The position numbers and the translations under genes are program-made. 64,000 nucleotides of DNA from NCBI RefSeq assembly GCF_963678635.1, contig NC_087066.1:66315277-66379276 (forward strand), read 5' to 3'. The notes beneath the pieces were generated by a model. It had not been told where the DNA came from. It did not search any database and worked only from the letters and a program-made list of their open reading frames with translations. Below are positions 22,113-33,800 of the stretch, piece by piece (within the stretch, counting starts at the first letter, position 1; each line of letters opens with the position of its first letter). The stretch comes from Symsagittifera roscoffensis. Lineage: Eukaryota > Xenacoelomorpha > Acoela > Convolutidae.

Positions 22113-24830
22113 ATGCAGCGTAGGAACTCGATAGGATCGACTACTAAGATTCCCAGGTTGAACAAGGAGAGCACGCGAAAATTGAAAACTAGGCGTAGCC
22201 AATCTTCGTTTAGCAGCGCTTCCGACGTGTTTGCTGAAAACGAATCGACTAAAGGTCAAGCTGATCTTTCAGTGAGCGAAATGAAACTAAGGAGCGAGAA
22301 AAACCTCGATGGCGATAAAGGGCGGAGCGCCGAGGCCGGGCCCGCGAGCGAAACGCTTGTGGACCCCTTTGACGAAGGGGAACGGACGCTTATTCGACCC
22401 GACTTTGAGCCGAGCGAGGACCTCGAGCGGGAGGAAGTTGAGAGGACGGAAGAGACCTCGGAGCGTTCCGAGGTCGAGCCGCGAGAGGAAGTATTATTCG
22501 GGGGAATGTCCAAATCGGAGACCAATAGTCATAGGTGGAGAAGAGAATCTTCACATCCAGCTAATACCCACTCATCTCTGGCCAAGCAGAGCAACAACGC
22601 GATGATGTCGAGTATAAGCCCGAGTGAAGAACAACCGGGTTCGAAGGCCAAGAAAAGCTGGAAGTCTTTGTACGATGAGCGCATGGCGTCACTACGAACT
22701 GAAGGTTTGTCTTCCAGTTATGACCACCCGGAGATAACCCATCCGGATGTGAACTTCACACCGTGCCCAAGGACCGACATGAGCAGGAAGGCGTCGTCCG
22801 CCTCGCCGACCAGGCCCATGTCAGATGGGATAACGATGGGAGCGTCATCAACGTTCGACAGATTGATGACGTCGATGAGCAAGCAAAAGGGCGGCGCGTC
22901 ATCAAGTACCAGGCTGCAACCGCAGTTGACCTCATCTTCTCTGGGGCTTACCACGCCATTGGGGGCAGCTGGCGATATAAGTGACATGTTTGCTGGCGTA
23001 ATGACTGGTCTGGATGAGCTGAGACGGGACATGACTAAAAGAATAGATCAAGTTGACGAGAGAGCTCAACAGGGTCGAGAGAGTTTGAGAGATGAACTGA
23101 CGCACGTGAAATCGCAGGCGAGAGTTGACCAGGCTCAATTGATTCGTAACACCTATAAATGCCTGGCGGAGAGCTTGGCACAGGCAAACAAGGAGTCAGA
23201 GGAAAGAGAGGCTAGGATGACAAAAGAGATCGAGCGATTGTTGAACGATCATGATAAAACCTACGCCCATACGATGACTAGCCTGGAAAAAAGGTTAGAT
23301 GCCAAATCTGACTTAATGATGCGGAAGCTTGACGCGATCTTAAATGGGAGCAATTGGGAGGAGCGTTCTAGCCCAAGGGAGCGCTCACGCCATGCGATTG
23401 ATGGATATGGTACGGGCAGCTATGCCAGGGCCCAGCAAAGTTGGAGAACGAACTACGAACCTAGTAACAGGAAAAGGCCAAGGGCAGCCCTGTCGAGGCC
23501 TGGCTGGACGAATCCGGTCCCGCCGGAGGCAGATGCTACTCCGGAGACAAGGTTGCCAACTGTGCCACAAGTCAGTTCAGTGCCAGATCTGACTACAGTC
23601 TCACAGGACACGACGATGTATGCCTCGATGTTTGAGCCTCTGAATAGATCTCTCGAGACATTCATCACTAAGCTCTCGAAGTCAACCGAGAGAGGAGAGA
23701 AGTCAAGAAGGACACTGAAAAAGCCGAAGTCGTACAAAGACGAGTCAGACGGCTGCATTGATACTTGGATAGAAGTGATGAAGCTGCACTTTAAGGAAGA
23801 GAGTCTCTCCAAGAAACAAGAGTGCAGCGCGCTAGCAAGCAACCTGGAGGGTACTGCACTAAATTGTATAATGGCGAAAAGAGCCAATGAGAGAGACAGC
23901 GCTCGCAAGATATTCGACATCCTGCTGAATCGTTTCGGCTCTGGAGTACAAGGGCACCAGGCTATGGTGAAGTTCGAAAAGAGGCGTCAAAGAGATGACG
24001 AATCCATAGATAATTTCTTGGACGACCTTCAATTGCTTAGGAGGAAAAGCAACCCAGATGAGAAAATATCCGAGCGAAACTTGGCGATTGCTTCGAAGTT
24101 CATGGACGAAGTAAGGAGTGAGGAGTTGAAGACGATGTTGGCCACTCACTTCACCCTGCCGCTTGACCAGGTACCCCCGCCCGATGATTTGCGTATGAAG
24201 TCACGCGAGAATTTACTCATAAAACCGAGGGCGCAAAACCGTTACAGCAATTATGGTAACTACAATGGGACAAACACTGGTGCGAACTCCAGTTGGCACA
24301 AACCTCGCGATGACATGGATAAGAGGAGGTCGTGTGCGAATTGTGGTTTGATGGACCATCACGTTTCCGCGTGTTCTGCATACAAACAGAACATGAAGGC
24401 AATAGGATACTTTCTCGACGACGTCGACGCGACCGACGAGGATCACGAAGAGTACGTCAGAGGGCTCATCATAAAATATGGTCCGAGGTGCTTCTTCTGT
24501 AATTTGGAAGGACACTTCAAGTCGGATTGCACTCAGTTTTGGGATGCAGTGGCGGACGCGAAACATCCCCGCACGAAGAGGCGCTTTCGGGTGTCAAGGC
24601 CAATCGAGCACGTCTGATGAACGAGGCCGAGCCTCGGAGAAAGGAAACGACACCGAGCACCTTTACGATTAAGGAGGTGAAGACACTGCCTGACGAGGTG
24701 GTAGCCTCGAACCTGGAGGCAGAGTCGGCTAGCCCACTCAAGGTGGATTACGGTCTGGCGGCAAGGACAGCGTTGCAAAATGTCAAACAGGAGCAGCCAC
24801 CAAAAAAGTGGAGCAATGGGTAAGGTCGGA
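22113..24830 (+). pseudogene. gag: A1 Gag, frameshifted after the zinc knuckles
   Basis: The ATG at 22113 (MQRRNS) is chosen because A2 has the same start (MQRRDS at 36544). Residues 1-150 are Ser/Glu-rich and low-complexity. About 290-410 is a probable coiled coil (DELRRDMTKRIDQVDERA and on). About 530-690 resembles a retrotransposon capsid region (GCIDTWIEVMKLHF..). Two CCHC knuckles, C-x2-C-x4-H-x4-C, start at residues 741 and 793, with a conserved spacer of about 40 residues. A single-base loss near 24573, relative to A2, shifts the frame. The reading continues at 24527-24823 and shifts again near 24810. The role is particle assembly and RNA binding. Confidence 0.88.
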
Positions 24831-25196
24831 ACTGGAGAGCACAGATCTTCGGGAAAATTTTTATTACTCTGGGTAAAACGACGGAAAAAGAAGACATAGA
24901 GGAACCCAGGAAGCAGGGACTAAAACTGAACGTTATATCTGGTAGAACTTTCGGCATGACGAAGGAAGGGACGAAGATACTGTCCATTATCTCAGTCGCA
25001 GGACACCAGATGGTCAAGAACTTGAGTGAACCATCCGAGATTACACTAGTCAACCTGGACATTTATGCAGACTACCTGAGGAAGAAAGATCCCAAGCTGG
25101 ACTCCAGGGCAGTGCGAGCGCTACTCATGACATGAGTCCGAGGCTGATGAGAGTGGATGGACATTACATCGAGGACATGGCCCATATCCAATTCTG
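24831..25196 (+). pseudogene. A1 Gag-protease linker, broken
   Basis: Nucleotide sequence aligns with A2 39250-39630 (KLNVISGKTFGMTKEGTK.. region), but small indels put it in several frames. The clearest is near 25127, where A2 has CACAACGGGAGG and A1 has CATGACATGAG. It joins the protease frame at 25197. Confidence 0.65.
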
Positions 25197-26561
25197 ATGA
25201 ATGTAGACGGCATCAACATCTACACAAAAGCTCATGTAACTGATGCGAGTGATCAGGTAGGCCGGATATACATTGGCCAAGAAGAGCTGAAGGTGCGACG
25301 AATCGGACACAATGCCATGCTTGAACAGGATGCGGTCCACATAGGTTGCGAAGCCGATGTGGCAGCACATGTGCTAGATGTGCAGGGCAGACAACTTTCA
25401 GTGAAAGGACTGTTAGACACGGGTGCAGTGGTCAGTGTCTTGCCAGTCAAAACCTGGACTGACATGGGCTTTGACAGGTCGGATCTGATACCGACAAACA
25501 TAAGACTGGCAGCTGCCAATCAGGGAGCAATCCTAATGAATGTGGATGGCATCAATATCTACACGAAAGCTCAAATAACTGATGCGAACGATCAGATTGG
25601 CCGGATATACATTGGTCAAGAGGAGCTGAAGGTTAGACGGATCGGACACAACGCGATGCTCGAACAAGATGCGGTGCATATAAGTTGCGAGGCCGATCTG
25701 GCCGCACACGTTCTGGACGTGCAAGGCAGACAACTTTCAGTAAAGGGACTGCTAGACACGGGATCAGTGGTTAGTGTCATGCCAGTCAAAACTTGGACCG
25801 ACATGGGTTTCGAGAGGTCGGATCTATTACCGACAAACATCAGGTTGGCAGCGGCCAATCAGGGAGCGATCTATGTGACTGGACGAACCCCGATCATTTC
25901 ACTGCAGCTCGGAGGAAGACATCATTGGATGAGCTTCCTAATAGTGGAGAATTTGGACGAATCCGATCAATTCATCCTGGGAAGGGATTTCGTACGCAAC
26001 TTTGATGTCACGATCGACCTCACTGACGGGTTGATCAGGATCAAAGATCCGGAGAGGAAGTATGAAAAGAAACCTCTTAATAAGATCTTAATAAACCATG
26101 CTAAGGTGCCAATTTTTCTAGATCGAAAAGTGAGATTGAAACCAAACCAAGCCGTGGTAGCGAAGTTTAGGATGAGGAATCTAAATGAACTCAGTAATGA
26201 CAGACAGGTATGTCTGGTATCAAATCCAAACAGTAAGAGCTCGGCTATTTTAGGAAGAAGTTTCTCACTCACTCAGAGCGGACTGTGTGTGGGTGTGTTG
26301 TTGAACACAGAAGCAACAACAGTGACAATACAGAGGGAAAAGAAACTTGGCTACGCTTTGCCTCTGAACACAGACTTTCAGAGTGTGGAGAACTTGAAAA
26401 AGTTTGTTGTAACTAAATGTCCCTTGCATGCGAACCAAGAATGTATACTGAAGAGAGTAAATGAATTGAATTCTTCTAGGAAATTGTTTTCAATGAAGTC
26501 GGAAACAGATGATGGGTTGTCTAGTTGTTCGAATTTTCCTGAGAGACCGACAGAAACATAG
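25197..26561 (+). pseudogene. pol: A1 aspartic protease region with duplicated catalytic half
   Basis: A 454-codon open frame encodes a retropepsin-type protease. The segment from MNVDGIN through AAANQGAI occurs twice in tandem, with a period of 113 residues (339 bp). Each copy has a DTG catalytic triplet: DTGAVVSVLP at residues 74-83 and DTGSVVSVMP at 187-196. Only the second continues into the flap-distal half with ILGRDFV. A2 has a single copy, nearly identical to the second. The downstream part (SGLCVGVLLNTEATTVTIQR..) leads towards RT. It would cut Gag-Pol. It ends in TAG at 26559-26561, where A2 has GAG. Confidence 0.85.
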
Positions 26562-27493
26562 TTAGCAGCGGATAAACCGGTTCTATCTGAGATAGAACAT
26601 TTGAAGGGTAAAATATCAGACAAGGAACTAGGTTCGCTCAGGGTGGTGCTAAGTCGGAAAGCAGACGTTTTTTCGAAACATAAGGCCGACATAGGTTGAT
26701 GTAACTTTGTAGAGCACCAGATTGAGATAGAAGAGGGCTCGGTACCTCATAGGGAAGGGGCGAGAAGAATGACCCCTCACAAGTCAGAAGCGTGCAGGAA
26801 GGAAATCGAGATGTTAATGGAGTATGACATGATCGAGCCGTCGAAGTCCTCGTGGGCTTGTGGCGTGGCCATGGCAAAAAAGAAAGGGGGCAACTCAGGT
26901 TTTGTTGTGATTTCCGTTATCTGAACGCAGTGACTATAAAGGACGCATACCCGATTCCCCGCATCGATGAGAGCCCATCCAAGCTGGGAGCCGCGAAGTT
27001 CTTCACGACGTTAGATTTGGGCTCTGCGTTCTGGCAAATGCCACTCCGAAAGCAAGATCGTGAAAAAACGGGCTTCGCGTGCGAGCTGGGATTGTTCCAG
27101 TGGAAGAGGATGCCGTTCGGATTGTGCAACGCGACGGCCACATTCCAGCGACTGATGGCCCAGGCACTCACGAGCGTGACTAAGAAATACGGGAATCTCA
27201 TCATGTGTTATGTCGATGATGTCGTGATTGCAACACCAACCTTAGAGGACCACATAGAGAGGTTGGATGAGGTGTTTACTTGCATGAAGCAGGCGGGCCT
27301 GAAACGTAAACCCTCTAAGTGTGAAATTCTCAGAGACTCCATAAAGTATCTGGGCCGCCTGGTGGATAAGCATGGAGTGAGATCAGATCCTGAAGCGGTC
27401 GAAGCGGTGTTGACCTGGAAGGCACCTAAAACAGATACACAACTGTTGAGTTTTTTGGGATTTGCTAATTATTATCGAGAATTCATCAAGGGG
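26562..27493 (+). pseudogene. pol: A1 reverse transcriptase, interrupted by A2
   Basis: Fingers, palm and start of connection of a Ty3/Gypsy RT: LRFCCDFRYLNAVTIKDAYP, FTTLDLGSAFWQMPL, the MPFGLCNATATFQRLM block, the catalytic YVDD (27212-27223), then SIKYLGRLVDKHGV and FLGFANYYREFIKG. Defects are a TGA near 26697 and a one-base loss in the G run near 26890; the longest piece is 26852-27493. At 27494 the frame runs into the A2 LTR. The rest of the gene resumes at 48613 (GYADKIYPMQRLM). This is the only RT core in the window. Confidence 0.92.
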
Positions 27494-28379
27494 TGTGCCA
27501 TTCTGCCAGATTGGCACAGCGCAACCTTCCGACGAAGCACGAATCAGAGAGAAAAGGACTTAACAGCAAAAAAGTGCTCGAAAGGAGGGTCGAAGTATTC
27601 TGATATTTTCTATTTTTTAAAATTTCGATTTTCAAGTTGATATTTCTCAGAAATACGAAAAACGGCCATTTTGACCAAGAAAGCTGAAAAAATCAGATCA
27701 ACGACAAATATTGTGAAAAACAGTCGTGCAAGAGACGGAGAATACGAAGCCTCTTATCGTGGCAGCAACGCACGATAAGACCCTTATCAGCGGATATTAG
27801 TGGAGAAGGAAGCTTCGGTGGGGAAGGAATATTCCACGGAACCCTCCCGGGACGCAAATTAGAAGAGATAAGAGCGTTATCGCAGGAATATCACGGGAGC
27901 GGAGGCTTGGTCCACCAGAGACTGTTTTATGTGAAGGGACTGTATAAAAATGACTGTATAGCTACTTGGATGTCGTGAAACTTTAAATTAACACCGGTGT
28001 AACTTGATATTTTAGAATATGAGTAGCTAGAAAGAGGAAAGGGTCAATCCATCTCCAATGGATTTAATATAGAACTGTCACACAAAAACATATTAAAATA
28101 GGTTGTTCGAGCCGTGTTTTTAATGACAATCACGTAGTCTGAGGATCCGAGACTCAGCTATGTGGTTGTGTTCGCATGTAAACGAAAGCTGATCAAAAGT
28201 CGTTTGACTGATGGCCTAAAAATGGTAACTTTTTACTTTGCCCTAGACAGACCAGAAAATCAACTGGCAAGGTCGAGACGGTGAAAAGCGAGTAGGATTA
28301 GGGTAACTGACGCCTGCCAGTCGTTAATAAGTACTTTTTCTACGCTCCGTCGCTGTGTAGTATTTGGGCGAATGTTACA
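27494..28379 (+). repeat. 5' LTR of A2
   Basis: 886 bp, TGTGCC..GTTACA. Relative to the A1 LTR it has a different block after the first 35 bp and a 27-bp insertion at 28310-28336. It keeps the terminal inverted repeat and the ATCCAT/ATGGAT hairpin (28048-28064). Confidence 0.93.
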
Positions 28380-28391
28380 TAGACGTTTTTA

Positions 28392-28405
28392 TGGCGCTCC
28401 TGGGT
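28392..28405 (+). promoter_or_regulatory. Primer-binding site of A2
   Basis: TGGCGCTCCTGGGT, 12 bp after the LTR end, identical to that of A1. Confidence 0.7.
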
Positions 28406-29956
28406 GGGCCTGTCAAAGGCATAAGACCATCATGATCAGCAAGCCTTTCAGCGATGAACCCTCCGCTCCTGGCGTAAGCCCGAGGTAGAGGCCTTAATGA
28501 CCGTTATTGTACTGGGGGGAAGGTGCGTACCCTCCGTCCAGTACTATTTAGCTTTTTAACTTAGTTAACACCGAAAATTCCGGGGGCCGGAGGGTTAGGT
28601 GGGAAGTCATGAACCCGCTTGTCCCGAGGTCCCGGGACCAAAAACAATTAAAGAGAAAGCGTAAAACCAAACAAAAATAGTGTATAACCAAGAAAAAGCC
28701 AAAAATAAATTTATTTGAAAACAAAAAAGTACAAAAAACAGTAAAAAATCCAAAAAAGACCAAAAACAGTAAAAAACATAAAGTGACAGTTTATATGTTA
28801 TTTCCGGACGAGATGTGATCTGACCTTCTTATTTTTTGTTGTTTCAGATTGATTTATATCGTTTCTGATAGAAAGATTGTGTGTTTTGGTGAAGGGTTGG
28901 ATACCCTCCCTCGAGTGTAATTTGAGTGTTTAAGCACGTTAATGGTGATTTTGCCGGTGACCGGAGGGTAGAGTGGCAAGCTGATCAACGTGTTCCATAC
29001 TCAACAGGGACATCAGGGACATCATCCGCAACGACAGTTAAGTATCGTTGAAGCAATTTTAGTATCGTTCGGGTACTATTTCATTAAAACTTAAGTGGTG
29101 GGGGGCACGATTGGCGCGGTCCGAGTGTACCCTCCATCGATTACAAATTTCCGAGTTAAGGGTCTTAATTCGGGTATTTTGGTGCAAAGGAGGGTATAGT
29201 ACTATTCATTAACGACTACTAATAGGTTATTATCCTTATAAAATATTACTTATCTCCTCAATTAGACCCAAAAAACACCCAATTTTGTCGAAAATCATCG
29301 ATTTTCGATCAAACTGTAGACCCCCAAATTTTTGGATATCCGAGCTTTTCCGAACAACAAAAAGCTTTTATATAGGGAGTAGCTACGTAGTTCGATCTCC
29401 CTAACTAAAGAAACCGCGTGAGAAAAGGCTCAGTAGAAGTTGGAAAAAACCAAAATTTTTCGGTCAAAATTTCGATAATTTTCTGAATTTTGTCAATCTG
29501 TTTTAGGGATCGAGTTTTTGAGTTTTTAGAGTTAGAGCAATAAAATTTTTTGCGTTAGGAGCGTGCTAGCATAAGGTGCTCGGTTACTAGAAAAATTCTT
29601 GAGTAACCCTCCGATTGGCTCCTTGGATAGAGCTAACAACTTAAGGATTGGAAAAGGAAGGAACCGGAGTGTCCAAATTTGATAGTTATTGGCCAAATTT
29701 TTGTCTCCAAACCAATTTTGATCCGGTTTTTTTGCTTTATTCCAGTGCCGTACAGGGCTACTACGCTCGTTTCAATTATTTTTAGGCACTTTCGATAGGA
29801 ATTGCGGAAAAAGTTTCTCAGAACCTATATAGGTGGTAAAAAAAAGGCCATTTGGACAAACACGTTTTTGACAATTTCTCAAAGACTAGTCATCCGATCG
29901 GGGTAATTTTGGTACCATAAGTCGACGTTTTGGACCACTTTTCCGGACCGCAACCG
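28406..29956 (+). other. A2 leader, single-copy proximal part, no gene seen
   Basis: Collinear with A1 16352-17905. It has a CAAAAA-rich stretch at 28635-28775 followed by AT-rich sequence. No recognisable coding potential. Confidence 0.6.
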
Positions 29957-30793
29957 TTTTTGGGTTGATAATCTCGGAAAAGAAAAATTTTTAGAATTTG
30001 TTGGTTCGGAGGGTCCAAATTACAGGTTACCCTCCGAGCGGCGGAAAACTTTATCAAAACACCTTTTTATCCAACTGGGAAGGTTGACCGTGTCAGCCAA
30101 CCTAGTTTTAAGTCAGGTAGACCGCTTTTGGGGACTTTATTGCGGTAACATAACCTTTATTCTTGATTTTTGGGGAACCCTCCGAAGTAACCCTCTGGAG
30201 TCAGCTAAGGTCCTTAGCAACCCTCCTTAGTGGAAAATTTCCACGAGGTTATCCAAAGAAGTTGAGACAGCCCTCCCATAGAGAATTAAGCTTGTTTTGA
30301 CGCTTCCTGAAGTTAATTGAAGGCCCTTCTGAGTGAGGCTCAGGAATTTGAAAATTTTGGAGGTACCCTCCGAAGTAACCCTCCGGAGCACATTAAGCAT
30401 CTTATTGACCCTCCTTAGTAAATTTAGGGGGACCCTCCGAAGTCACTTGGGTGATTAAGGTACCCTCCGAAGTAGGCTAAGTGTCTTAACAACCTCCGAA
30501 GTAACCTTCCGGAGTGTCTTAAGCCTTCTAAACAACCTTCCTTGTTAGAAACTTGAGGAAATCTTCCGTGGCGATTTGGGAAACGGAAAATATCCATTTA
30601 ATCAAAATCATATTAGGATATTAGGCGCTTATTAGGATCATAAGAGCCCATTTTGACCCGGAAATTCGTGATCAACTTTGGATTCTAGATCGGTTGTATC
30701 AGATTTTTTTTTTGATTGTGATTTTGGTTGTGCGGTTGCCTTGAGCTAATTAATAGGAAAGTTCGGGCAATCCGGGAACAAATAAAAGAAGAC

Positions 30794-30831
30794 CTCGGTG
30801 AGTGTATTAGGCAAATACACACTCACTTGAG
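30794..30831 (+). ncRNA. Splice-donor hairpin, A2 leader unit 1
   Basis: CTCG|GTGAGTG with a pairing arm ATACACACTCAC..GAG. Equivalents lie at 32069-32106, 33342-33379, 34617-34654, 35894-35931 and 36079-36116. In the 36079 copy the left arm is GTGGGTG and the right arm CACCCAC, so both sides changed and pairing is kept. The 34617 copy has only the right-arm change. Function as a donor or packaging element is inferred. Confidence 0.6.
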
Positions 30832-33800
30832 AAGACTGTGTCCTGGGCTTTGTTCTTTCGGATCGTTCCGATTGGGGGAAGTCTTTTTCTTTAAGACTAA
30901 GTTTTATTGATCTGTTTCTGAATCATCACTGCTTTTTATCAAAGATTGTTTAATTTTAACAAAGCAGTGATTTGATAAATTGTGTGGCGATAAATTGATA
31001 CTGACAAAAGGTCGCTGTCACCTGTAGGATATTCTTATCTGATTATCTATTGTGTTTTGTGTGTTGATTATATCTTGTGAAAATCTTGTGATACTGTTAT
31101 ACTATACGACAGGGTTGAGTTAGCATTATATCAATACTGAGCAGGCCCTGTGTGTGTGTGTGTAACTCTAGCTGAGTCACTAAGATTGTCATTGAGAAAC
31201 CTAAGAGATTGATACTGACTTTTCGACATACTTTTTGGGTTGATAATCTCGGAAAAGAAAATTTTTTAGAATTTGTTTGTTCGGAGGGTCCAAATTACAG
31301 GTTACCCTCCGAGCGGCGGAAAACTTTATCAAAACACCTTTTTATCCAACTGGGAAGGTTGACCGTGTCAGCCAACCTAGTTTTAAGTCAGGTAGACCGC
31401 TTTTGGGGACTTTATTGAGGTAAAATAACCTTTATTCTCGATTTTTGGGGAACCCTCCGAAGTAACCCTCTGGAGTCAGCTAAGGTCCTTAGCAACCCTC
31501 CTTAGTGGAAAATTTCCACGAGGTTATCCAAAGAAGTTGAGACAGCCCTCCCATAGAGAATTAAGCTTGTTTTGACGCTTCCTGAAGTTAATTGAAGGCC
31601 CTTCTGAGTGAGGCTCAGGAATTTGAAAATTTTGGAGGTACCCTCCGAAGTAACCCTCCGGAGCACATTAAGCATCTTATTGACCCTCCTTAGTAAATTT
31701 AGGGGGACCCTCCGAAGTCACTTGGGTGATTAAGGTACCCTCCGAAGTAGGCTAAGTGTCTTAACAACCTCCGAAGTAACCTTCCGGAGTGTCTTAAGCC
31801 TTCTAAACAACCTTCCTTGTTAGAAACTTGAGGAAATCTTCCGTGGCGATTTGGGAAACGGAAAATATCCATTTAATCAAAATCATATTAGGATATTAGG
31901 CGCTTATTAGGATCATAAGAGCCCATTTTGACCCGGAAATTCGTGATCAACTTTGGATTCTAGATCGGTTGTATCAGATTTTTTTTTTGATTGTGATTTT
32001 GGTTGTGCGGTTGCCTTGAGCTAATTAATAGGAAAGTTCGGGCAATCCGGGAACAAATAAAAGAAGACCTCGGTGAGTGTATTAGGCAAATACACACTCA
32101 CTTGAGAAGACTGTGTCCTGGGCTTTGTTCTTTCGGATCGTTCCGATTGGGGGAAGTCTTTTTCTTTAAGACTAAGTTTTATTGATCTGTTTCTGAATCA
32201 TCACTGCTTTTTATCAAAGATTGTTTAATTTTAACAAAGCAGTGATTTGATAAATTGTGTGGCGATAAATTGATACTGACAAAAGGTCGCTGTCACCTGT
32301 AGGATATTCTTATCTGATTATCTATTGTGTTTTGTGTGTTGATTATATCTTGTGAAAATCTTGTGATACTGTTATACTATACGACAGGGTTGAGTTAGCA
32401 TTATATCAATACTGAGCAGGCCCTGTGTGTGTGTGTAACTCTAGCTGAGTCACTAAGATTGTCATTGAGAAACCTAAGAGATTGATACTGACTTTTCGAC
32501 ATACTTTTTGGGTTGATAATCTCGGAAAAGAAAATTTTTTAGAATTTGTTTGTTCGGAGGGTCCAAATTACAGGTTACCCTCCGAGCGGCGGAAAACTTT
32601 ATCAAAACACCTTTTTATCCAACTGGGAACGTTGACCGTGTCAGCCAACCTAGTTTTAAGTCAGGTAGACCGCTTTTGGGGACTTTATTGCGGTAAAATA
32701 ACCTTTATTCTCGATTTTTGGGGAACCCTCCGAAGTAACCCTCTGGAGTCAGCTAAGGTCCTTAGCAACCCTCCTTAGTGGAAAATTTCCACGAGGTTAT
32801 CCAAAGAAGTTGAGACAGCCCTCCCATAGAGAATTAAGCTTGTTTTGACGCTTCCTGAAGTTAATTGAAGGCCCTTCTGAGTGAGGCTCAGGAATTTGAA
32901 AATTTTGGAGGTACCCTCCGAAGTAACCCTCCGGAGCACATTAAGCATCTTATTGACCCTCCTTAGTAAATTTAGGGGGACCCTCCGAAGTCACTTGGGT
33001 GATTAAGGTACCCTCCGAAGTAGGCTAAGTGTCTTAACAACCTCCGAAGTAACCTTCCGGAGTGTCTTAAGCCTTCTAAACAACCTTCCTTGTTAGAAAC
33101 TTGAGGAAATCTTCCGTGGCGATTTGGGAAACGGAAAATATCCATTTAATCAAAATCATATTAGGATATTAGGCGCTTATTAGGATCATAAGAGCCCATT
33201 TTGACCCGGAAATTCGTGATCAACTTTGGATTCTAGATCGGTTGTATCAGATTTTTTTTTTGATTGTGATTTTGGTTGTGCGGTTGCCTTGAGCTAATTA
33301 ATAGGAAAGTTCGGGCAATCCGGGAACAAATAAAAGAAGACCTCGGTGAGTGTATTAGGCAAATACACACTCACTTGAGAAGACTGTGTCCTGGGCTTTG
33401 TTCTTTCGGATCGTTCCGATTGGGGGAAGTCTTTTTCTTTAAGACTAAGTTTTATTGATCTGTTTCTGAATCATCACTGCTTTTTATCAAAGATTGTTTA
33501 ATTTTAACAAAGCAGTGATTTGATAAATTGTGTGGCGATAAATTGATACTGACAAAAGGTCGCTGTCACCTGTAGGATATTCTTATCTGATTATCTATTG
33601 TGTTTTGTGTGTTGATTATATCTTGTGAAAATCTTGTGATACTGTTATACTATACGACAGGGTTGAGTTAGCATTATATCAATACTGAGCAGGCCCTGTG
33701 TGTGTGTGTGTAACTCTAGCTGAGTCACTAAGATTGTCATTGAGAAACCTAAGAGATTGATACTGACTTTTCGACATACTTTTTGGGTTGATAATCTCGG

